NCBI GenBank assembly: GCA_002725175.2
Contig: PBQX02000029.1
Coordinates: 1-20,677 of the forward strand
Source of the DNA: CACKLF01 sp002725175
Lineage (GTDB): Bacteria > Pseudomonadota > Alphaproteobacteria > Rhodobacterales > Rhodobacteraceae
DNA length: 20,677 bases
Direction of reading: 5' to 3'
Both the position numbers and the translations under genes were made by a program. Below are positions 15,225-20,677 of this stretch, one piece after another; position 1 is the stretch's first letter, and the number at the start of each line of letters is the position of its first letter. The notes under the pieces are model-generated. The model made no database searches and was not told where the DNA came from. It saw only the letters and a program-made list of their open reading frames with translations.

Positions 15225-17393
15225 TTATTTTCTTACCACCTTACCTCTTACTACCCTTGTTCCAGCTGCGCCAGCTTTTGAGCGGGATATTTTTGAAAGA
15301 CCTTTTTTTGAACTACTCGGCTCCGTGATGTTTTCTAAATGATGCTGACGTATGAATGGGTTTATTCCAATTTCCAAATCCACATCTTCAAGTCTTTTTA
15401 TTTCATCTCTAATATTTGCAGCTTCCTCAAAATCTAGGTTTTCAGCTAATTCAAACATTTGCTTTCTTAAATTTTTAAGATGCTTCTCAAGGTTTTCACC
15501 AGGTTTAGGTGCATTCTTTAAAGCCGCTGTAACACGAGAAAAGTCGGTATCTGCTCCAAATACACCTTCCAATACATCATTAACGTTCTTTTTTATTGTT
15601 TCTGGAGTTATATTGTTTTCTTTATTGTGGGTTAGTTGCTTTTCTCTTCTGCGGTCCGTTTCAAGTAAAGCATTTTTAATACTTTTGGTCTCTTTATCCG
15701 CATAAAGAATTACTCTGCCCTCAATATTTCTAGCCGCTCTTCCTATTGTTTGTATTAATGAAGTTTCAGAACGTAAGAAACCTTCTTTGTCAGCATCTAA
15801 TATAGCAACCAGGCCACATTCAGGAATATCCAGGCCTTCTCTTAATAAGTTTATTCCCACTAAAACATCAAAAGCACCTAGTCGCAAATCTCTAAGAATT
15901 TCAATCCGTTCAATAGTATCGATGTCTGAATGCATATAGCGTACTTTTATTTCGTTTTCGTGCAAATATTCTGTTAAATCTTCTGCCATTCTTTTTGTCA
16001 GAACAGTAACAAGTGTTCTGTGTCCATTTCTGGAAACCTTTCTTATTTCATATAACAGATCATCGACTTGAGTTTTTATTGGCCTAATTTCAACTTCAGG
16101 GTCAATTAGACCTGTTGGCCGAATGATTTGCTCTGTAAAAATACCCTCAGCTTCATTCATCTCCCAGTTACCTGGTGTTGCAGAAACAAAAATTGACTGT
16201 GGCCTCATCATATCCCATTCCTCAAATTTTAATGGTCTATTATCTGTACATGATGGCAAGCGAAAGCCATGTTCTGCTAATGTAGATTTTCTTTTAAAAT
16301 CGCCTTTGTACATGCCTCCGAGTTGAGGGACGGAGACATGACTTTCATCAGCAAATACAATTGCATTGTCTGGTATGTATTCGAATAATGTTGGTGGTGG
16401 TTCACCCGGATTTCGACCAGTTAAATATCGTGAGTAGTTTTCAATACCACTACAAATTCCTGTAGCTTCAAGCATTTCAAGATCAAAATTTGTTCTTTGC
16501 TCTAGTCTTTGGGCCTCAAGTAATTTTCCTTCTTTTTCAAACCTCTTAACTATTTCTTTTAGTTCTGATCTAATGCTTTTTATAGCCTGCTTTAAGGTAG
16601 GTCCCGGGGTGACGTAATGTGAATTGGCATAAATCCTTACTTGCTCAAGTGGCCCAACTTTTTGCCCTGTTAAGGGATCAATTTCGAAAATCTCTTCCAG
16701 CTCATCTCCAAAAAAGGACATTCTCCAGGCTCGATCCTCTAAGTGCGCCGGCCAGATTTCAACAATATCTCCTCTTACCCTGAACGTACCTCGAACAAAA
16801 CTGTGATCATTTCTGTTATATTGTAGAGCTACAAAATCTCGTAATATGTCTTTTTGTATATAGCTCTCGCCTCTAAAAAAGTTTCTTGTCATTTCTGTAT
16901 ATGTTTCTACAGAGCCAATGCCGTAAATGCATGATACAGATGCAACTATCAGGACATCATCTCTCTCTAAGAGTGCTCTTGTCGCTGAATGTCTCATTCT
17001 GTCGATTTGTTCATTTATTTGGGCCTCTTTTTCTATATATGTGTCGGAGCGTGGCACGTAGGCCTCAGGTTGGTAGTAGTCATAATATGAAACAAAATAT
17101 TCGACAGCATTTTCTGGAAAGAATGCTTTGAACTCTCCATAAAGTTGGGCAGCTAGAGTTTTATTTGGCGCAAGAACGATTGCAGGCCGTTGGGTATGCT
17201 CAATTATCTTAGCCATTGTAAACGTTTTTCCCGTTCCTGTTGCGCCAAGTAGCACCTGGCTTTTTTCCGAGGATTTCAACCCTTCTAGGAGTTCTTTAAT
17301 TGCCCTTGGCTGATCTCCAGATGGTTCAAAAGAGGAATCAAGGGTAAATTTTTTTCCACCTTCCAATTTTTTGTAAGTATTTTTTATACTCAT
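15225..17393 (-). CDS. uvrB: UvrB, excinuclease ABC subunit B
   Basis: UvrB is the damage-verifying helicase-like subunit of nucleotide excision repair; UvrA loads it and it recruits UvrC. The 722-residue product contains Walker A GATGTGKT (residues 50-57), the beta-hairpin rich in Tyr that grips damaged DNA (YYDYYQPEAYVPRSDTY, 103-119), the Walker B region FADESH, helicase motifs LREGLDIPE and QTIGRAARN, and the C-terminal UVR domain (LRKQMFELAENLDFEEAANI) that contacts UvrC. A short basic tail follows. The length is slightly above the E. coli protein. The ATG at 17393 has AAGG about 9 nt upstream. Its upstream region holds a TATAAT and a GTGCA direct repeat described separately. Confidence 0.97.
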   Translation of the reverse strand: MSIKNTYKKLEGGKKFTLDSSFEPSGDQPRAIKELLEGLKSSEKSQVLLGATGTGKTFTMAKIIEHTQRPAIVLAPNKTLAAQLYGEFKAFFPENAVEYFVSYYDYYQPEAYVPRSDTYIEKEAQINEQIDRMRHSATRALLERDDVLIVASVSCIYGIGSVETYTEMTRNFFRGESYIQKDILRDFVALQYNRNDHSFVRGTFRVRGDIVEIWPAHLEDRAWRMSFFGDELEEIFEIDPLTGQKVGPLEQVRIYANSHYVTPGPTLKQAIKSIRSELKEIVKRFEKEGKLLEAQRLEQRTNFDLEMLEATGICSGIENYSRYLTGRNPGEPPPTLFEYIPDNAIVFADESHVSVPQLGGMYKGDFKRKSTLAEHGFRLPSCTDNRPLKFEEWDMMRPQSIFVSATPGNWEMNEAEGIFTEQIIRPTGLIDPEVEIRPIKTQVDDLLYEIRKVSRNGHRTLVTVLTKRMAEDLTEYLHENEIKVRYMHSDIDTIERIEILRDLRLGAFDVLVGINLLREGLDIPECGLVAILDADKEGFLRSETSLIQTIGRAARNIEGRVILYADKETKSIKNALLETDRRREKQLTHNKENNITPETIKKNVNDVLEGVFGADTDFSRVTAALKNAPKPGENLEKHLKNLRKQMFELAENLDFEEAANIRDEIKRLEDVDLEIGINPFIRQHHLENITEPSSSKKGLSKISRSKAGAAGTRVVRGKVVRK

Positions 17394-17414
17394 GAAGTAA
17401 GACCTTTAAATAAT

Positions 17415-17430
17415 GTGCAGTCAGAGTGCA
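17415..17430. promoter_or_regulatory. GTGCA-N6-GTGCA direct repeat, possible operator in front of uvrB
   Basis: Two copies of GTGCA (17415-17419 and 17426-17430) are repeated at an 11-bp period, one helical turn, directly downstream of the uvrB TATAAT, where a repressor would block initiation. The spacing equals that of the alphaproteobacterial LexA box (GTTC-N7-GTTC, also 11 bp), but the half-site differs. The role is inferred. Confidence 0.3.
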
Positions 17431-17433
17431 TTT

Positions 17434-17439
17434 ATTATA
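17434..17439 (-). promoter_or_regulatory. Candidate -10 element of uvrB
   Basis: A perfect TATAAT on the minus strand, about 40 nt before the uvrB ATG. I see no good -35 at 16-18 nt; TTGGAA at 17461-17466 is 21 nt away. An activator-dependent or -10-driven promoter is possible. Confidence 0.35.
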
Positions 17440-17458
17440 TAAACAATATAAATTTTTC

Positions 17459-17487
17459 TTTTCCAATTTAAAAGGTAACCCTATAAT
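17459..17487 (+). promoter_or_regulatory. Putative promoter of the complex I subunit gene
   Basis: A perfect TATAAT at 17482-17487 lies 17 nt after TTTTCC (17459-17464, three of six -35 bases). The resulting leader would be about 30 nt, with AAGG just before the ATG at 17522. The -10 and position are good, the -35 weak. Confidence 0.4.
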
Positions 17488-17521
17488 AAACCAGTCAACA
17501 AATCTAAAGGTAAGGTAGTTA

Positions 17522-17833
17522 ATGCAGGTAAAGATCTATAAGCCATCCAAGACATCAATGCAGTCAGGTCTGGCAAAGACAAAGAAATGGCGACTGGAGT
17601 ACGAAAAAAGCTTAAAAAAGTTCATTGATCCCACTATGGGTTGGGTGGGTACAGAGGACACTCAAGGGCTTGTTTCAATAGATTTTGAGACGAAAGAATC
17701 TGCTATAAAATATGCAGAAGGATTAGGTTTGACTTACAAGGTGGAAGAACAAAAAAATCGAAAGCATATTATTAGAAGCGGTGGATATGGGGAAAATTTT
17801 TCATTTAAGAGAAAAACGGCCTGGACGCATTAA
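17522..17833 (+). CDS. NDUFS4-family accessory subunit of respiratory complex I
   Basis: This 103-residue protein belongs to the family of the mitochondrial complex I 18-kDa accessory subunit (NDUFS4), found among bacteria chiefly in alphaproteobacteria, where it binds the peripheral arm near the NADH-oxidising module. Recognition rests on the N-terminal VKIYKPSKTSMQSG and KKWRLEYE, the central MGWVGTEDTQG, the downstream SAIKYAEGLGLTYKVEE, and the C-terminal FKRKTAWTH, all in the usual order. It is complete and of normal bacterial length, with no targeting signal. The ATG at 17522 has AAGG about 6 nt upstream. It is transcribed divergently from uvrB; the next gene, xdhC, follows after about 55 nt and is functionally unrelated. 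Confidence 0.92.
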   Translation: MQVKIYKPSKTSMQSGLAKTKKWRLEYEKSLKKFIDPTMGWVGTEDTQGLVSIDFETKESAIKYAEGLGLTYKVEEQKNRKHIIRSGGYGENFSFKRKTAWTH

Positions 17834-17888
17834 GCCGATTACTTAGTGAAAACTAAAATGTATTTTAAAAGATTCTAGGCTTTGAAAA

Positions 17889-18878
17889 TTGCTAAATAAT
17901 AAAGTGGTGTCAAGATTAGTGGAAGCTGAAAAAGATGCTAGAGTGATAAATGCTGCATTTGACTTGGAAAAAGGAAAATGTTCTTTCGCACTTGCAGTAG
18001 TAACGGAAACCTGGGGTTCATCGCCGCGTCAAGCAGGAAGCATGATGCTGGTAGAGAAGGGTGGTCATGTAGTTGGTTCAGTTTCAGGTGGTTGTGTAGA
18101 AGGGGAAGTGGTCACTTCTGCTAAAGAAGTAATGGACCTTGAAAAATTTCAGGTGTTGAATTTTGGTATAGCAGACGAAGATGCATGGAAAGCAGGGTTA
18201 TCTTGTGGTGGTAAAATGACTGTTTTCGTTTGNCCAANTAATTTTGTGCAAAAGGGNTTGTTTGNGAAGATAAAAGAATCNGNCAATGGTGGGGAAAATA
18301 TAACCATAGAATGCGATCTTAAAAATGGGTTAATTCGCCAAGTCAACCAGCTTTCAGAAGATTTAAATGATACAAAAGAAATAATGGATANCTTTAGGAT
18401 TACACTAATTCCGAAGCCTAGAGTTTTCATAATTGGTGCAGTGCAGATAAGTCAGCACTTGGTTCCAATGGCTAAGGAATCNGGTTTTGAGGTAGTTGTA
18501 ATTGATCCAAGAAGTCAATTTGCCAATCAAAAAAGATTTCCAGATACCTGTTTGCATGTTGAGTGGCCTGACGAGGTGCTTGAAAAAGAGNATTTGTCTG
18601 TCAACGATTCTATCGTGACATTAACTCACGATCCAAAAATTGATGATGCTGCGTTGGAGATTGCATTAAAATTACCATTGTTCTNNATTTCGTGCTTGGG
18701 NAGTAAAAGAACAAACACAAAAAGAAGGGAGAGGCTTATGAAAAAAGGTTTCTCTGGCACTGAATTAAAGCGTCTCAATGCTCCGGCAGGGATTGATATA
18801 GGTTCGAAAACACCTGCAGAGATTGCTGTTTCTATTTTGGCTCAATTNATNAAAAGTAGAAGGAGTTTGGGACATTAA
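17889..18878 (+). CDS. xdhC: XdhC/CoxI-family molybdoenzyme maturation protein
   Basis: XdhC-type proteins bind molybdenum cofactor, promote its sulfuration and hand it to molybdenum hydroxylases such as xanthine dehydrogenase. The 329-residue product has the N-terminal XdhC/CoxI domain (ETWGSSPRQAGSMM, then VGSVSGGCVEGEVV) and the C-terminal Rossmann domain (PRVFIIGAVQISQHLVPMAK, VVVIDPRSQFA, and near the end PAGIDIGSKTPAEIAVSILAQ). The longest frame starts at TTG 17889; GTG at 17904 or 17907 are alternatives, none with a strong ribosome binding site. It overlaps the next gene by 1 nt (TAATG). No hydroxylase structural genes lie in the window. Ambiguous bases recur from 18233 onward, with the frame kept. 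Confidence 0.88.
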   Translation: MLNNKVVSRLVEAEKDARVINAAFDLEKGKCSFALAVVTETWGSSPRQAGSMMLVEKGGHVVGSVSGGCVEGEVVTSAKEVMDLEKFQVLNFGIADEDAWKAGLSCGGKMTVFVXPXNFVQKXLFXKIKEXXNGGENITIECDLKNGLIRQVNQLSEDLNDTKEIMDXFRITLIPKPRVFIIGAVQISQHLVPMAKEXGFEVVVIDPRSQFANQKRFPDTCLHVEWPDEVLEKEXLSVNDSIVTLTHDPKIDDAALEIALKLPLFXISCLXSKRTNTKRRERLMKKGFSGTELKRLNAPAGIDIGSKTPAEIAVSILAQXXKSRRSLGH

Positions 18879-19507
18879 TGGCAGGTAAAGCTTCTAATAA
18901 AAAAATTGTTGGAGGTTTGCTGGCTGCAGGCAGTTCACAAAGGATGGGGAAGATAAATAAGCTNCTATTTGAGATTNAGGGCGTTCCTATGGTCCGTAAA
19001 GTTGCAATTGAAATGTTAAAAAGTAATTTGGATNGTTGTTTTGTNGTAACTGGATATGAGTCAGAAAGAGTGGCTAAAGCCTTAGAAGGTCTTCCCATTA
19101 AAATTATAAAGAANCACCAGTGGAAGGATGGGCAAGGTACTTCAGTTAGTAAAGTAGCAACAAAGCTGAATAATGATTCAGCAGACTTAATGATTATGTT
19201 GGGAGACTTACCTAGTGTTAAAACGGAACACTTTAATTATCTAATTAAAAGCCATACGGATATTATGAATTCAGAATTCACTATAACAATTCCTGAGTAT
19301 AGAGGGTTGAAAGGCAATCCTGTGATATGGGGCAGGTCTTATATGCCTCAACTAAAGGAATTGTCTGGTGAACTGGGTGGGCGCAAATTATTCAAAAAGT
19401 ATTTGAAAGAAATCAATTCTGTGGAAATTAATTCCGATTGTATTATTTCAGATGTGGATACCANTGAAGCTCTAGATCTATTGGTTAAACGAACAGAATT
19501 ATCTTAA
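18878..19507 (+). CDS. mocA: MocA/MobA-like molybdenum cofactor nucleotidyltransferase
   Basis: This is a small NTP-transferase of the MobA-like family; MocA members join CTP to molybdenum cofactor, giving the dinucleotide form used by CO-dehydrogenase-type hydroxylases. The 209-residue product has the nucleotide-binding signature LAAGSSQRMGKINK followed by LL (one ambiguous codon is CTN, so Leu regardless), the metal-binding GDLPS near residue 109, GNPVIWGR near 149, and a late DVDT motif. It begins on the last base of the xdhC stop with AGGAG upstream, so the two are translated together. The partner context favours MocA over MobA (GTP-using), but the CTP/GTP choice is not proven by eye. Confidence 0.85.
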   Translation: MAGKASNKKIVGGLLAAGSSQRMGKINKXLFEIXGVPMVRKVAIEMLKSNLDXCFXVTGYESERVAKALEGLPIKIIKXHQWKDGQGTSVSKVATKLNNDSADLMIMLGDLPSVKTEHFNYLIKSHTDIMNSEFTITIPEYRGLKGNPVIWGRSYMPQLKELSGELGGRKLFKKYLKEINSVEINSDCIISDVDTXEALDLLVKRTELS

Positions 19508-19511
19508 AACC

Positions 19512-19541
19512 TTTTATGCTTTACCGTGTAAAGCTTTAAAA
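19512..19541 (+). terminator. Possible weak terminator at the mocA / Rieske convergent junction
   Basis: GCTTTAC-CGT-GTAAAGC (19518-19534) is a perfect 7-bp stem with a 3-nt loop just after the mocA stop; flanking TTTTA and TAAAA could extend it past a small internal loop. Only a short T run follows on the plus strand, so it would be inefficient. It lies inside the last codons of the convergent Rieske gene. Confidence 0.35.
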
Positions 19542-20677
19542 ACTAAAGAATGAAAATGATGTAATAGGTGCTCACTATTTGAAGATCGATCAGCATCTAT
19601 CATATATCGTCCTTGGTCAAACCCTGATGAGTGCAATCCTTTCTGAACATACAAATTTAAGTCTATATCTTCTGGTCCTAATTTTTCATTAAACCATTTT
19701 ATGGCTGCTTTACTAAGNTTATTCTGGGGTCGATTTTTGGGTATATAATGCCCAAACCTTAAAAGCGTNTTTTCAGGTCCAATTGGTATTTCATTAAAAG
19801 TACCAATTGCATCCGCATAAGGAAACGCATAAATAGTTGTCATTGGCCATAATTGAATATTATAGAACCAATCAGTTTGATATGTTTGGCCTTCAACTAT
19901 TTCTCCAAATGCTGTTTTTGTTGGAACCGGCGGTCCTTTAAAATCCCACCATTTTCCATGAGCATTAAGTTCATATTTATCAAANTCNATGAGAGCNGCT
20001 AAGTCTTTATGATGCGGTCCAGATAATTTAAAATGNTATCCTTCAATAGCATTATCCACAATTACTTTCCAATTTGCATCCACCATCATATCTACCTCTT
20101 CAATAAANGTTATTTCGTCCAGATCAGGAAAATATGGGGACATTGCTTCATATGCTCCGGGGAGGTCATCTGCTAGGGATGAGGCTTCGTTATCAAAATT
20201 AATAAAATAGAATCCCGAGAACTCTTCAATTCGAACTTTACTTAAGCCCCANTCATCTTTTGAAAATCCCTTCATAGTTTCGGAGCGCGGGGCATGGCGT
20301 AAATTTCCATNAAGGTGATAACTCCAGGCATGATATGGACAGATTATCATATTTTTTATATTGCCTCTGCGATCCTGGATTAATTGTGTGCCCCTATGCT
20401 TGCATACATTGTGCATCGCATTAATACTGCCATCTTCGGCGCGAATAATTAAGACGCTCTCTTTAAGAATGTCAAATTTGACAAAATCTCCAACATTTAA
20501 AATCTCAGATGTATGGCAGACAAAGTGCCACGAAGGATAAATTATTGTCTCAATTTCTCTTTCAAAGATGTCTTTGTCAAAGAAATAACGGGAAGGAAGA
20601 GTTAAAGATAGGTCTGGATTTTTACCATCCCATTCAAGTGTCTTTTCACTTATTTTTGAATTTTTCTGGTCACTCAT
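19514..20677 (-). CDS. Rieske non-haem iron oxygenase, alpha subunit (possible quaternary-amine type)
   Basis: The product (387 residues) is a ring-hydroxylating-oxygenase-type terminal oxygenase. The Rieske 2Fe-2S ligands are C92-x-H94 (VCKHRG) and C113-x2-H116 (CPYHAW). The catalytic domain has NWKVIVDNAIEGYHF with E212 and H215, then H222/H223, and D337 in GPEDIDL as probable third iron ligand. (Residue 214 reads TAN and must be Tyr to avoid a stop.) Glu rather than Asp three residues before the first His, and the C-terminal QKGLHSSGFDQGRYM segment, resemble oxygenases acting on quaternary amines (carnitine, choline, glycine betaine) rather than aromatics; the substrate is not determinable here. 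The ATG is the final codon of the window, so an upstream start cannot be excluded. No reductase partner is visible. Confidence 0.87.
   Translation of the reverse strand: MSDQKNSKISEKTLEWDGKNPDLSLTLPSRYFFDKDIFEREIETIIYPSWHFVCHTSEILNVGDFVKFDILKESVLIIRAEDGSINAMHNVCKHRGTQLIQDRRGNIKNMIICPYHAWSYHLXGNLRHAPRSETMKGFSKDXWGLSKVRIEEFSGFYFINFDNEASSLADDLPGAYEAMSPYFPDLDEIXFIEEVDMMVDANWKVIVDNAIEGXHFKLSGPHHKDLXALXXFDKYELNAHGKWWDFKGPPVPTKTAFGEIVEGQTYQTDWFYNIQLWPMTTIYAFPYADAIGTFNEIPIGPEXTLLRFGHYIPKNRPQNXLSKAAIKWFNEKLGPEDIDLNLYVQKGLHSSGFDQGRYMIDADRSSNSEHLLHHFHSLVFKALHGKA

Noticed and set aside
15206..15274. GC-rich inverted repeat (GGCGCTGGA versus TCCAGC-TG-CGCC) across the DUF4864/uvrB junction, possibly a terminator
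   Set aside because: The stem needs a 2-nt bulge and a loop of about 45 nt, no proper T run follows, and both arms are explained by Gly/Ala-rich codons at the two C-termini.
17394..17521. Canonical alphaproteobacterial LexA box (GTTC-N7-GTTC) before uvrB
   Set aside because: Neither GTTC nor GAAC pairs occur in this interval; only the GTGCA direct repeat has similar spacing, and it is reported separately as tentative.
1..20677. Mobile element, prophage, toxin-antitoxin or defence island
   Set aside because: I saw no transposase, integrase, phage, toxin-antitoxin or restriction genes, and no obvious terminal repeats; gene content is housekeeping throughout.

Overview
This is an AT-rich, densely packed bacterial chromosomal segment with ordinary housekeeping content. 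Several genes point to an alphaproteobacterium: a class I lysyl-tRNA synthetase, an NDUFS4-type accessory subunit of respiratory complex I, a DUF4864 protein beside it, and the short alphaproteobacterial form of glutamyl-tRNA synthetase. The low GC, very short intergenic gaps and scattered ambiguous bases fit a streamlined marine lineage, perhaps near Rhodobacterales, assembled from a mixed population. That placement is inference; no rRNA marker is present.

Layout. (1) 6-6981, minus strand: a probable operon transcribed leftward in the order MORN-repeat protein, mreB, mreC, mreD, mrdA (PBP2), rodA. This is the rod-shape elongasome, headed here by an exported protein with eighteen exact 23-residue MORN units. 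(2) 6982-7229: divergent promoter region. (3) 7233-10210, plus: nadE and gltX, overlapping by ATGA. (4) 10200-11864, minus: ettA, an ABC-F ribosome factor. (5) 11863-12558, plus: nadD, whose longest reading frame begins on top of the ettA start codon. (6) 12555-12989, minus: a TerB-like protein. (7) 13099-15221, plus: lysK and a secreted DUF4864 protein. (8) 15225-17393, minus: uvrB. (9) 17522-19507, plus: the complex I subunit, then xdhC and a mocA-like cytidylyltransferase, a pair that matures molybdenum hydroxylases. (10) 19514-20677, minus: a Rieske non-haem iron oxygenase whose ATG is the last codon of the window.

Working together: the first block builds the lateral cell wall. nadD and nadE are successive last steps of NAD synthesis but lie in separate transcription units. 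gltX, lysK and ettA serve translation. xdhC and mocA serve a molybdoenzyme that is not encoded here. I found no rRNA, tRNA, CRISPR, insertion sequence, prophage or defence system.

The points most worth a second look are the MORN protein at the head of the elongasome operon and its higher-order repeat structure; the ettA promoter lying inside the 5' part of the nadD frame; a direct repeat with SOS-box-like spacing in front of uvrB; convergent gene pairs with no room for terminators; and the odd iron-ligand spacing of the Rieske oxygenase.
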